Source: Vibrio amylolyticus
GTDB taxonomy: Bacteria > Pseudomonadota > Gammaproteobacteria > Enterobacterales > Vibrionaceae
Length of the DNA: 64,000 nt
NCBI RefSeq assembly: GCF_023145695.1
Contig: NZ_JAJHVV010000009.1
Location: 62,001-126,000 of the forward strand
Reading direction: 5' to 3'
Within the stretch, counting starts at the first letter, position 1; every line of letters starts with the position of its first letter. The notes below the pieces were generated by a model, which did no database searches, was not told the origin of the DNA, and saw only the letters and a program-made list of their open reading frames with translations. Both the position numbers and the translations under genes were made by a program. Shown one piece after another: positions 36,630 through 45,407 of this stretch.

Positions 36630-37774
36630 CTAATAGGTGAATGCTAACTGAGCAGAAACACCGTAATTATTGTCACTTCCTGCTTGTGCTGCGATATCAA
36701 GACCAAGTACTCCCCATGGTCTAAAGCCAAGCCCTACCGAAATTAGGTCATCAGCGTGATCAGTCAAGCTATGCATGTAGCCGGTTCGAAACTGAGCCCA
36801 ACCCCAAGCATCAAGCTCAGCACCAAAACGAGCGTACTGAGTTTTATAATCAAACTCTTTCAAATATTGCTTACTATTTAGATCAAAATCTGCAGCAAGC
36901 CGAACCCAGTTTCGATCGTAATTAATCCCTAGTACATACTCGGGTTCAACGAGGAAAGTTGCCGATTGGCCATAGAGTTCGTTCGTACTTAGTTCATGAC
37001 TAATTAGGTTACGAGCAGTAAAACCAATGTTAGTTTTATCTGTTAGATCATAAGACAATCCGAAATCCATGTTGAATCCGGATTTTTCAGTATAATCTTC
37101 ATCCCACTCAAATGAACTATCTTCCATATCGCTTAATGATTCAACGTAATTCAGTGCATAGATCTGCTGAAACTTTGGTGAGAACCCTAGAAGAAACGCA
37201 TGCTCTCCCCATTGTATTTCTCTAGCGAAAGTCAAACCAATATCCAAGACTGCTCCTCCTGCAGACTGAGCGCTTGAAAAGAGCTCATCTTGCGTTGGGT
37301 CAGCTGCCGCCAAGTCACGTTGATCTACCATGATAGCCGAAACAACAGAGACTTGGCCTTTAGTGAAGAAATTCGTACTTAACACACTGTTTGGAATAGC
37401 AACGGCCATACCAACGTTAGCTTCAACATTAACCACCCCTTTGTCCAAAGAGCGCATAGCTTGTCGCCATTCTTGAAGTAATTGTTGATCGCTTGGGTTG
37501 AGTTGTAGTTTGTCATCTAAATCGATAAAGCTATCAAGTTTATCAATGGTGTCATCGCCATCATGAACGCGCGCGCCCACCATCGGTAGGATAAAACCAA
37601 ACCCATGATCTTGTTGATCCTTTGCTGCTAGAGCCGGGTTGTGGAAGCTAGATGTAAGAAAGTTAGCGGAAGCAACACCTGCCCCCCCATACCAACACTT
37701 CGTGTATCAAATGCGGTCATTTCATTAATGCTACAAGGAACCAAAAATAAACTCATGAATACTGACTTTTTCAT
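36630..37774 (-). pseudogene. TraF-like (PF13729-type) outer-membrane protein, frameshifted in a G tract
   Basis: The continuous downstream frame (36630-37583) encodes 317 residues of a beta-barrel that ends in Tyr (SAQLAFTY), resembling the proteins annotated as conjugal transfer protein TraF and the FadL-like barrels. The missing start is found upstream in another frame: ATG at 37774, MKKSVFMSLFLVPCSINEMT then AFDTRSVGMGG. The two halves join perfectly if the G7 run at 37682-37688 is G8, restoring GMGGAGVASANFLTSSFHNP, the expected N-terminus. So a single-base shortfall in a homopolymer breaks the gene. It may be phase variable, a true pseudogene or a sequence error. No conjugation genes are nearby, so a conjugation role is not implied. 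Confidence 0.8.
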
Positions 37775-38145
37775 TTACAACCCACTACTTAATTATATTT
37801 ATACCGAATGGTATTTTTGTGGGGGGCGATGTTATCTATACTGCAATGATTTGTATATTGGAATTGAGTGCGCAGAAACAGTTTGAAATGCTTTTGTCAG
37901 AATTTAGTGATTTTTTGGTTCTTTTTTGGCGGGTTGGAACTGATGTATAAAAATATAGTTCCAAATAGAAGTGCATGGCAACTAGATGAAGTGCCATGTG
38001 TTGCTTTTTAGCATTAGGCGTACCATAAAATGCGCTTGTGACGAATCGGTCTAAGTCTCTTCTTTCCCGAGAATCTTAATCTAATGCCTAGGTGCTACGT
38101 GCCTATACTCATTTTGGTAGTCGCAAAAGCGTAATAGGGGGCAGT
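37775..38145. other. Intergenic region between the TraF-like gene and a secreted-protein gene
   Basis: These 371 bases are between divergent genes and must hold both promoters. No operator or stem-loop stands out. The frame continuing upstream of 38146 lacks a ribosome site. Confidence 0.4.
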
Positions 38146-39243
38146 ATGCGTAGCGCAAGATTAGTGTGGATATTTCCTTTAATATTCTTGCTTGTAGCAG
38201 GGCAGAGCATTGCGGGAAAGCCTGTTAAAAGTGATGGTACATACTTGGGTAATGGGTTTCCAAGTGGAGAGCATTTCAATTTGATGCTTCATGGGAAAAA
38301 AGACGATCACAATTGTGAAACCGAGATTGAGGTGACGTCAGTAACGGACCTGAACCTTGATGATGAAGTTACACCTACATGGGCTGTAGGTGATAAGTTT
38401 TTACCAGGGGAGTGTCCAGTAGAAGCAGGGGTTGAGTACACCTGTAGTTACGGAAATGTGGTGAATATGCCTCGTGGTAGTGACTCTATTCAAATATTGA
38501 TGGAATCGGGAGCAAAAGGCCCGGGTAAAAAATCGGGTGGAACCGATCCTGATTTAGATTCAACAACACTACAAGTCACGGATAGCTGTACCGGTTACAC
38601 TGGAAACGATCATGCTATTGTTAGAATACCCGAAGATCGAGATGGTTACGCGGTATATGCGCGAGTGTTAGGAAAACCAACCGATGATGGAGGACCCGAT
38701 TTCTCAATAGAAGGTCGCGAAATTCCAATTATGGGGAATGACAGTGATAGTGATGAGGTTTGGCTACTCGGTGTTATTGATAATGAGGGTGCATTGATCC
38801 CTGCAACCTGTGATGAAGGTGGCTGTGAACTGAATCGTTGGGAAGACACGACGAAAGGCAAAGGCGTAAAAGGGGCGACCAATATTACAGGATTATTCAG
38901 CTTTATAGGCGAAGTCTGTTATTGGGATGACGGTGATTATTGTTTAGATGGTGCTGTTAATGTTTGTGAGGGTACGGAGTTTTGCTGCTCAATTGTGGAT
39001 GATTACGATTTAGGTGACATAGAATACAACGGGACAGTCTACGATTGTAGTAAGGCAACTGACGATGAACTAGAAGCTCTGGCGTGTAGTGTCGAGTCAG
39101 CTGAAATGGAAACATTACATTGCCGAACTTATACAGAAGAAACATGGATCTTCAACATTAATGACTTTGTAAATGTACTATTTGATATAAATAACGATGC
39201 TTACAATGTTCAAATTAGACTATATCCATTACCGTTAAAGTAA
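38146..39243 (+). CDS. Secreted cysteine-rich protein of unknown function
   Basis: About 365 residues from the ATG at 38146 (AGGGGG five bases upstream). A clear signal peptide (LVWIFPLIFLLVAGQSIAG) leads to an acidic mature protein with 14 Cys, several in pairs (ATCDEGGCE, FCCSI), which implies disulphide bonds outside the cytoplasm. A GPGKKSGG turn and strands such as AIVRIPEDRDGYAVYARVLGKP suggest a beta-sandwich region, and the last third is Asp-rich. I do not recognise the family. It is monocistronic, ending 2 bases before the stop of the convergent WYL regulator gene. Confidence 0.7.
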   Translation: MRSARLVWIFPLIFLLVAGQSIAGKPVKSDGTYLGNGFPSGEHFNLMLHGKKDDHNCETEIEVTSVTDLNLDDEVTPTWAVGDKFLPGECPVEAGVEYTCSYGNVVNMPRGSDSIQILMESGAKGPGKKSGGTDPDLDSTTLQVTDSCTGYTGNDHAIVRIPEDRDGYAVYARVLGKPTDDGGPDFSIEGREIPIMGNDSDSDEVWLLGVIDNEGALIPATCDEGGCELNRWEDTTKGKGVKGATNITGLFSFIGEVCYWDDGDYCLDGAVNVCEGTEFCCSIVDDYDLGDIEYNGTVYDCSKATDDELEALACSVESAEMETLHCRTYTEETWIFNINDFVNVLFDINNDAYNVQIRLYPLPLK

Positions 39244-39245
39244 GG

Positions 39246-39932
39246 TTAATCTGGCGGTGAATATTGAGCAATATAGTGAGTAAGGGATTTGGAATCACTG
39301 GTTTCAAATCCCTCTTCTAATACAGCTAAAGATTCAATTCTATCCAAACGAAAATGTCGATAATCATCTCTAAGTTCACACCAAGCGACGAGCGTCCAGT
39401 TCTTTCCCCAAAATATCTGTCCCAGTGGCTGTAAGATACGTTCAGTTTTAGAGCCATTCTCTGCGGTATATAGCATCGATACTTTATGGCGTTCATCGGT
39501 TGCGTGTCGCAGTAGTTGACCACGTTTGGCTGTGTCCGATTGAATATGATAATCGGGTACTAGTATAGGAAATTCTTCGACTTGTTTTTTGAGCTTATCG
39601 GGTAGCACAGACATGATTTTGGTCGATGCGCTGCGAGACGCATTGGCGAGCTCTTCATCTGACCACGCTCTGACCATCCTCATACCAAGTTCAAGTGCTA
39701 TCATCTCTTTTTCTGTAAACATAAGCGGTGGTAGGTGAGAGCCAGCTTGCAGTACATAACCGACCCCCGCCTCTCCATGTATGGGGACACCGGAGCTGAT
39801 TAGGGATTGAATATCACGATAAATGGTACGTTCACTGACTTCCATCGTCTCTGCGAGCTCCGCGGCAGTGGTTGCGAAGCGTTTAGAGCGTAGTAGAGTC
39901 AGTAGTTCAAATAATCGTTCTGATTTACTCAT
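39246..39932 (-). CDS. YafY-family transcriptional regulator (HTH-WYL)
   Basis: A product of about 228 residues with an N-terminal HTH_11 winged helix (SERLFELLTLLRSKRFATTAAELAETMEVSERTIYRDI, given here in parts: RLFELLTLL, AELAETMEVS, RTIYRDIQSL) and a C-terminal WYL domain (KVSMLYTAENG, ILQPLGQIFWGKNWTLVAWCELRDDYRHFRLDRI). WYL regulators sense ligands and often control neighbours. The next gene on this strand encodes a small monooxygenase-like protein 28 bases upstream, so they may be cotranscribed. The start at 39932 was preferred because AGGG then has usable spacing; 39938 is also in frame. Confidence 0.85.
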   Translation of the reverse strand: MSKSERLFELLTLLRSKRFATTAAELAETMEVSERTIYRDIQSLISSGVPIHGEAGVGYVLQAGSHLPPLMFTEKEMIALELGMRMVRAWSDEELANASRSASTKIMSVLPDKLKKQVEEFPILVPDYHIQSDTAKRGQLLRHATDERHKVSMLYTAENGSKTERILQPLGQIFWGKNWTLVAWCELRDDYRHFRLDRIESLAVLEEGFETSDSKSLTHYIAQYSPPD

Positions 39933-39965
39933 TTTCATCCCTATTCATTGTTATTCTCTAACTGC

Positions 39966-40277
39966 CTACCCCTGGCATGAACTCATTTTAATCACTTGGT
40001 GCTTCATATCTACTGATTCAGGGTCAATCAGTGACATAAGAGGCTGACAATCAGGGCAATTCATAAACTGCTCTCCAGCAGATTTTGCTTCTTCCATTGA
40101 TTTCCAATAAACCGTGTCAGTCCAGTGACCACTTTCTTCATTGTGACTGAGTGAACGATATAAAAAACCAGGTAAAGAAGAAACAAAAGCTTGGCTCTTT
40201 TCTGAAGCTTGAATGAATTCTTGTTCACTAGAAGTAGATAGAAGATTAAAGCTTACCATTTCAATTACTTGACACAT
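39966..40277 (-). CDS. Antibiotic biosynthesis monooxygenase (ABM)-like small protein
   Basis: A 103-residue protein with the ferredoxin-like ABM pattern: VIEMVSFNLLSTSSEQEFIQA, then SLPGFLYRSLSHNEESGHWTDTVYWKSMEEAKSA, and a Cys-containing loop NCPDCQPLM. Such proteins are often dimeric and act on small aromatic compounds or haem, but most are uncharacterised. AAGGA precedes the ATG by 7 bases. It lies directly upstream of the WYL regulator gene. Confidence 0.7.
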   Translation of the reverse strand: MCQVIEMVSFNLLSTSSEQEFIQASEKSQAFVSSLPGFLYRSLSHNEESGHWTDTVYWKSMEEAKSAGEQFMNCPDCQPLMSLIDPESVDMKHQVIKMSSCQG

Positions 40278-40567
40278 GTTATGTCCTTATTTATTTCAGT
40301 TGATTTTTCGTTTTAGCAACGTGACTTGTCGTTTCGCTGCGTTCGAAATAATCATAAGGCACGAGAATGTCAGAACCTGTCAGGAGTGTTTTATTTATTA
40401 TATGTGATCTAGTTCTTGCTAATTGTTGCGTATGACATCTAAGCTATTTGGTGTTCAATATATAACCACAATTAATAGGCATCGAAGAATGCACTACGTG
40501 GATATTGAAATCGTCAATGGTTTAGGCAAGGGCAAGTGTGATGATAAGCACTTGTAAGGAAAGGATT

Positions 40568-41167
40568 ATGTCGATTGTAGGAACGATCTCAGAGTGGAAC
40601 GATATAAAAGGATATGGCTTTATATCGGTCGATAAACAAGCGCCACGTATACTATTTCATGTTTCTGATTTATCAGGGCATAGCCAGCGACCCCGTATCA
40701 ATGAGCGGGTACATTTTACCTTAACTAAAGATGCACACGGAGCATTCATTGCCAAGGAAATCGAGCGGCCACTTATATTTGGTTTCTCATTAGCCGTTAC
40801 TGTCTGGTTTACCACGGTACTATGTTCCGCTGTTTGGTTGCTCAACTACCCCTTAATTTCATTACTCTATTATGCGTTTTTTAGCGCTACTACCTATCTT
40901 CTCTATCTATATGAGCGATCGGCTACGATTGAACACAGTACCCGAATACCAGAACCGATATTACACCTCTTCGCGGTTAGTGGCGGCTGGCCAGGGGCGG
41001 CGTTGGCTCAGTCTTTACTTCGCCATAAAAGCAATAACGTGAATTTTGCTTATGGTTTTTGGTTAACTGTTGTTGTGAACGTATTGGTGTTTGCGTGGAC
41101 ATTTACCGATGTTGGTGAGAAAAAACTCTATGAATTGATCAACGCAATTCAAGTCATGGTGATGTAA
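40568..41167 (+). CDS. Cold-shock domain plus DUF1294 membrane protein
   Basis: From the ATG at 40568 (AAGGA upstream) the protein is about 199 residues. Residues 1-65 form a cold-shock/OB domain (GTISEWNDIKGYGFISVD with the RNP1-like KGYGFI, then ILFHVSDL with the RNP2-like pattern). The rest is a membrane DUF1294 domain with about four helices and the typical GGWPGAALAQSLLRHK motif. This CspA-like plus membrane architecture is widespread in gammaproteobacteria but has no settled function; membrane-tethered RNA binding is possible. A short inverted repeat (CAAGTG/CACTTG, 40533-40554) lies just before the ribosome site. Confidence 0.8.
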   Translation: MSIVGTISEWNDIKGYGFISVDKQAPRILFHVSDLSGHSQRPRINERVHFTLTKDAHGAFIAKEIERPLIFGFSLAVTVWFTTVLCSAVWLLNYPLISLLYYAFFSATTYLLYLYERSATIEHSTRIPEPILHLFAVSGGWPGAALAQSLLRHKSNNVNFAYGFWLTVVVNVLVFAWTFTDVGEKKLYELINAIQVMVM

Positions 41168-41192
41168 CCCTAAGCCTTTACTGAATGACATA

Positions 41193-41222
41193 AAAAAGAG
41201 CCCTTGTTAGGGCTCTTTTTAG
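41193..41222. terminator. Bidirectional intrinsic terminator
   Basis: AAAAAGAGCCC pairs with GGGCTCTTTTT around TTGTTA. It lies between convergent genes. Confidence 0.9.
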
Positions 41223-41240
41223 GTTCGAAATGTCTTTCAA

Positions 41241-41492
41241 CTAGTCAATGTAAAAAGCTTCAACTGTGCCTTTTAATTTGATAAGGATTGCTTGGCCATT
41301 GCGGTCTAACGCTTTTGGAGAAGGGATCTTCACCCAATTTTCACTGATGCAATACTCTTCAACATCGAAACGCTCTTTACCGTTAAGCTTAATACCAATT
41401 CTGTGTTCAAAACACTCTGCAATATGGTGCGGGCTACGAGGGTTGCCTGCAAGGTGATCGGGTAGGTCTGGGCGTGATGTAGTGTCAGTCAT
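41241..41492 (-). CDS. DUF3297-family protein
   Basis: About 83 residues from the ATG at 41492 (the frame also opens 9 bases earlier). The sequence RPDLPDHLAGNPRSPHHIAE, IGIKLNGKERFDVEEYCISENW and a final basic/hydrophobic VEAFYID match the small DUF3297 proteins common in gammaproteobacteria. No function is known; it has no membrane segment or signal peptide. Confidence 0.8.
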   Translation of the reverse strand: MTDTTSRPDLPDHLAGNPRSPHHIAECFEHRIGIKLNGKERFDVEEYCISENWVKIPSPKALDRNGQAILIKLKGTVEAFYID

Positions 41493-41588
41493 ATACGTCA
41501 TCTATAATTAAGAAATTGTGCGCCATTGTAGACAATAGTTGGCCTGCGCTCAAGAAGTCGAGAGACCTAAATGCAAGATTAACATGCC

Positions 41589-42083
41589 CTAGTGACTTAA
41601 ACCCTTCAATGAACTCGGGACGATAATCCGATGGACTGGCGCGACGAAAAACATGTAAACCTTGCCAAACCAATTATGCACATGGACAACGGTGGTCGCG
41701 TGAACCTTTAATTCTTCACCGTAAGGTTCAATTAAAAAAGACAACCGAACATCTAAATGCTTATCACAATCTTCTAGAACAATCTCATTATCCAAATTAG
41801 CAACTACGTTAAAAATGCCGATGGTGTCTCCCGGGTTAACGTCTTCGCTTTTTAAGTCGTGCGAAAAGTCATTCATCTGCCCTAAATGTTTTAGCCCCAT
41901 TTTAGAGACGATCCAATTACGTAATGCCATTAATCGGATGACCCACGCAGGGGTTGTCTGAGCAACTTTTGCATAAACATCAAAGGCGGTTTGATTACGA
42001 TTGGCGATGGTTATGGAATAGGTGTCTTTGAAGTATGCATCATCGACAGAGCTTCGCAGCAAGGAATTATTTGGGATCTGCAC
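41589..42083 (-). CDS. DUF2867-family protein
   Basis: A 164-residue protein starting at a GTG (42083) with AAGGAAA at good spacing. The pattern AYFKDTYSITIANRNQTAFD, FAKxxxxTPxWxxxLMxLRN-like (QTTPAWVIRLMALRNWIV), then long strands and VHVHNWFGKVYMFFVAPVHRIIVPS match DUF2867, which is related to SRPBCC-like lipid-binding folds (recall). No function is known. The next gene on the strand ends 97 bases away. Confidence 0.75.
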   Translation of the reverse strand: MQIPNNSLLRSSVDDAYFKDTYSITIANRNQTAFDVYAKVAQTTPAWVIRLMALRNWIVSKMGLKHLGQMNDFSHDLKSEDVNPGDTIGIFNVVANLDNEIVLEDCDKHLDVRLSFLIEPYGEELKVHATTVVHVHNWFGKVYMFFVAPVHRIIVPSSLKGLSH

Positions 42084-42541
42084 TGATATTTCCTTATTTT
42101 CAGTCGTTCTCTTAATGAGTGAACTTAAGCTTGATGAAAGTGATGTCCAGACAATAACACGACGATAAATGGAAAGGGTTGAATAGGAGGGTTAATAACA
42201 AGGATGACTCATTTTAGAGAACTCATTGTTATCAATTCATACTTGCTAACCATTAATGAGTAGTCATGTTGGCGGTACTAATATAGACTCTCGCGCTAAT
42301 TTTGAGCACCACTAAATAAAGTGATGTATTGATGGCCAATAGACGCCATTCTCTAACTCCGTACTGTCTCTGTTCGGTGATGAATATCATTGAATAATTA
42401 AGCTATTACAGCGGTGAAATGTACGAATTTAGACCGATTACCGTGATTGAAGTAATAATGCTGCAATCACATAAAAAGTACTAACAAATCAGTACTTTTA
42501 TCCCTCTGGCAATAACTAAGGAGTTACTTATTAGTAACGAC
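42084..42541. other. Intergenic region before the BCCT transporter gene, with a hairpin
   Basis: No gene was seen in these 458 bases. A perfect stem AAAAGTACT/AGTACTTTT (42474-42499) with an 8-base loop lies 18 bases before the Shine-Dalgarno of the transporter. It could end a leader transcript or fold over the start region. Confidence 0.5.
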
Positions 42542-44152
42542 ATGATGTCTCCTGATGGCAAAGTATCAGCAATTTCAACTGACTATCAATTAGGTCAAGA
42601 TAATATCGCACTTAAAGTCGGCCCATTTGGTTTAGACATCCATAACCGAGTTTTTCTCATCTCCGCTCTCTCCATTGTATTATTTGTTTTATTTACTCTT
42701 ATTCTAGGTGAAGGCGCTGGCGTTCTTTTTACTGATCTTCGAAGCTGGGTAATTTCCCAATTTGATTCATTTTTCCTAGTTGCAGGAAATATATTCATTT
42801 TGGTTTGTTTTGGGCTTTTGCTTTCTCCATTAGGCAAAGTTCGCATCGGTGGTACAGAAGCGACCCCTGACTACTCCTATTCTGCTTGGATCTCCATGCT
42901 ATTTGCTGCCGGAATGGGTATTGCACTCATGTTTTACGGTGTTGCAGAGCCTCTAGGGCACTATAATGCAGCACTAGGCGGCATTGTAATAGAAGATGGT
43001 GTCCGAACCGACTGGGCTCCAATTGGCGCTGCTGGCGGTGATATGGCTGCTGCTCAAGCATTAGGCATGTCCGCGACTATCTTCCACTGGGGCTTAAATG
43101 CGTGGGCAATTTATGCAGTACTTGCATTGAGCCTAGCGATATTTGCCTTTAATAAAGGCCTACCGTTAACCATGCGTTCGGTTTTCTACCCAATTTTTGG
43201 TGAACGAGTTTGGGGCTGGACAGGCCATGTCATCGATATCCTTGCCGTGATCACAACTTTGTTTGGTTTGGCCACGTCTTTAGGTTTTGGTGCGGCTCAA
43301 GCTGCGGCAGGGTTAAACTTCCTATTTGGTATAGAAAACTCAACGACCACACAAGTCATCCTTATTATCGCTATTATTTCAGTGGCGATACTTTCTTGTT
43401 GTGCAGGTTTAGACGCGGGTGTTAAACGTTTATCTCAACTCAACATGGGACTCGCTGCAATATTGTTGCTTTTCGTTGTTGTTGTAGGCCCAACGCTTGC
43501 TATTGCGACAGGGTTCTTTTCAAGTATGGCGAATTACGTGAAGGATCTCCCTGCGTTATCTATGCCGTTTGGTCGTGAAGATGAAAACTTTAGCCAAGGT
43601 TGGACTGTGTTCTACTGGGCGTGGTGGGTATCTTGGTCTCCATTCGTTGGCATGTTCATCGCTCGTATTTCTCGCGGTCGTACGGTTCGTGAATTCATGA
43701 CGTGTGTTTTGGTTGTTCCAACACTGGCTTGTGCTTTATGGTTCTCTTCTTTTGGCACGACGGCCATCATGAAGGTTCAGCAAGGCTTTGATAGTATTTC
43801 AGAAGCGGAATTACCACTGCAACTGTTTGCGATGCTCGATACTCTACCGTTATCAGAGATCACTTCGTTTATTGCGATCATCTTGGTTATTGTCTTTTTC
43901 ATTACATCGTCAGATTCTGGTTCGCTGGTTATCGATACCATTTCTGCGGGTGGCAAAGTCGATGCACCGACGCCTCAACGTATATTCTGGTGTAGCCTTC
44001 AAGGGTTAGTTGCTATTGCTCTACTTATTGGTGGCGGGCTAGGTGCACTTCAGGCAATGGCAATCTCAACGGGACTTCCATTTACCGTTATTCTGCTACT
44101 TGGCTGTTTCTGCTTAGTGAAAGGCTTAATGAGCGAACATAAAGTTAGTTAA
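42542..44152 (+). CDS. BCCT-family betaine/carnitine/choline transporter
   Basis: A 536-residue protein with 12 predicted helices and BCCT hallmarks: GIALMFYGVAEPLGHYNA (the Trp/Tyr substrate region), FHWGLNAWAIYAVLALSLAI, VFYWAWWVSWSPFVGMFIARISRGRTVREF and FFITSSDSGSLVIDTI. BCCT carriers import compatible solutes or their precursors with Na+ or H+, which suits a marine bacterium. The ATG at 42542 is 18 bases from AAGGAG (42518-42523), whereas an in-frame ATT at 42530 is exactly 6 bases from it, so a rare ATT start adding four residues is possible. A terminator follows. Confidence 0.92.
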   Translation: MMSPDGKVSAISTDYQLGQDNIALKVGPFGLDIHNRVFLISALSIVLFVLFTLILGEGAGVLFTDLRSWVISQFDSFFLVAGNIFILVCFGLLLSPLGKVRIGGTEATPDYSYSAWISMLFAAGMGIALMFYGVAEPLGHYNAALGGIVIEDGVRTDWAPIGAAGGDMAAAQALGMSATIFHWGLNAWAIYAVLALSLAIFAFNKGLPLTMRSVFYPIFGERVWGWTGHVIDILAVITTLFGLATSLGFGAAQAAAGLNFLFGIENSTTTQVILIIAIISVAILSCCAGLDAGVKRLSQLNMGLAAILLLFVVVVGPTLAIATGFFSSMANYVKDLPALSMPFGREDENFSQGWTVFYWAWWVSWSPFVGMFIARISRGRTVREFMTCVLVVPTLACALWFSSFGTTAIMKVQQGFDSISEAELPLQLFAMLDTLPLSEITSFIAIILVIVFFITSSDSGSLVIDTISAGGKVDAPTPQRIFWCSLQGLVAIALLIGGGLGALQAMAISTGLPFTVILLLGCFCLVKGLMSEHKVS

Positions 44153-44190
44153 ACTAGTTAATAAAAGCTAGTTAGTATTAATTAACACTG

Positions 44191-44227
44191 ACCGAATAGC
44201 TGCAGGTTTGCGGCTATTCGGTATTTT
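44191..44227 (+). terminator. Intrinsic terminator after the BCCT gene
   Basis: ACCGAATAGC pairs with GCTATTCGGT around a 12-base loop, followed by ATTTT. Confidence 0.75.
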
Positions 44228-44415
44228 CTCACGATTTCCCCTCTCTTTTCTCATCATATTTCTAGCTGTCTTTTCGGTTTTCTGCCTCTATTCATTGAGC
44301 TTTCTATAGTGTCATTTTCAATTTTTAACTCTTGTGGTTTACGCTTTCCGAAAATATCGCTATCGTAACTTTAACCAAAGTAGGGAATGGCATTACAGGG
44401 AGCGTCATATAGCTT

Positions 44416-45138
44416 ATGAACAATACGATTGAGACCATTTTAAGTCATCGTTCTATCCGTAAGTTTACTGATCGGGCTATCGATCCTAAACAGCTTGAAA
44501 CGATCATACAGGCAGGGCTTGCCGCCTCTTCATCCAGTTTGTTGCAAGTGGTATCGATTATTCGGGTGACCGATAAAAGTAAGCGAGCGCTGCTTGCTGA
44601 ATATGCCGGTAATCAAGCGTACGTTGAAAGTGCAGCAGAATTTTTAGTGTTTTGTATCGACTATCAAAGACATGCAGCTATAAACCCCAAAGTGAAAGCT
44701 GACTTTACAGAACTGACGCTAATTGGTGCGGTTGACTCCGGAATTATGGCGCAAAATTGCTTACTGGCGGCTGAGTCGATGGGATTAGGTGGGGTCTATA
44801 TTGGGGGATTGCGAAACAATGCTCAGCATGTAGACGAGTTATTATCGCTGCCTCAAAACACCGCAATACTGTTTGGCTTATGTTTAGGCGAACCTGATCA
44901 ATCACCAGAGCTAAAGCCTCGTTTACCTGCTCATATCGTTTTGCATGAAAACAGTTATGAACCGTTGAACTTAGGCGATATTGAACAGTACGATGAAACA
45001 ATGAAAGCCTACTATTCGTCGAGAGGCAGTAACCAAAAGCAAACGAGTTGGTCGCAGCAGGTGACAGGTAAGCTATCTGGAGAGTCTCGTCCACATATGT
45101 TGAGCTATCTAAATAAGAAAGGGTTGGCTAAGCGCTAA
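44416..45138 (+). CDS. frp: NADPH-dependent flavin reductase/nitroreductase, Frp type
   Basis: A 240-residue protein, exactly the length of V. harveyi Frp, which it resembles strongly from end to end (N-terminus MNNTIETILSHRSIRKFT; AASSSSLLQVVSIIRVTD; NQAYVESAAEFLVFCIDYQR; LAAESMGLGGVYIGGLRN; C-terminus SESRPHMLSYLNKKGLAKR-like). It is in the NfsA group of oxygen-insensitive nitroreductases. The reaction is NADPH-dependent reduction of FMN or of nitro compounds; in luminous vibrios it can feed luciferase. No lux genes are in the window. Confidence 0.9.
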   Translation: MNNTIETILSHRSIRKFTDRAIDPKQLETIIQAGLAASSSSLLQVVSIIRVTDKSKRALLAEYAGNQAYVESAAEFLVFCIDYQRHAAINPKVKADFTELTLIGAVDSGIMAQNCLLAAESMGLGGVYIGGLRNNAQHVDELLSLPQNTAILFGLCLGEPDQSPELKPRLPAHIVLHENSYEPLNLGDIEQYDETMKAYYSSRGSNQKQTSWSQQVTGKLSGESRPHMLSYLNKKGLAKR

Positions 45139-45174
45139 TTTAATCACTTTAACCCCTACTTTAGGCCAAGTTCT

Positions 45175-45207
45175 AAAGCCCTAATAAAACGTTAGGGCCT
45201 TTATTTT
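45175..45207 (+). terminator. Intrinsic terminator after frp
   Basis: AAAGCCCTAA pairs with TTAGGGC plus TTT around a 7-base loop, followed by a T-rich run. Confidence 0.7.
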
Positions 45208-45407
45208 AGTTGGGTTACTCACAGATAATTATCACCCTATCCAATAAGCTTTTCGCTTAAATATACTTAACTGGCGCCTAGACCCCCATATATCCGTTTC
45301 GAATAGCAAACACTTCGAGAAATTTAAAGTTACGTAAGAGAGTTTGATTGTGTCTGGTACACTGGCAAAATTATCGAGTATGACTGATTGAGTTAGAGAC
45401 ATTATTG

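Noticed and set aside
36630..37774. Conjugation system
   Set aside because: The TraF label comes from a barrel family; no other transfer, relaxase or pilus genes are present.
37641..37886. 81-codon rightward frame
   Set aside because: It runs across the broken start of the TraF-like gene on the other strand and has no ribosome site.
44416..45138. Bioluminescence locus
   Set aside because: Frp-type flavin reductases occur widely in vibrios and no lux genes are nearby.
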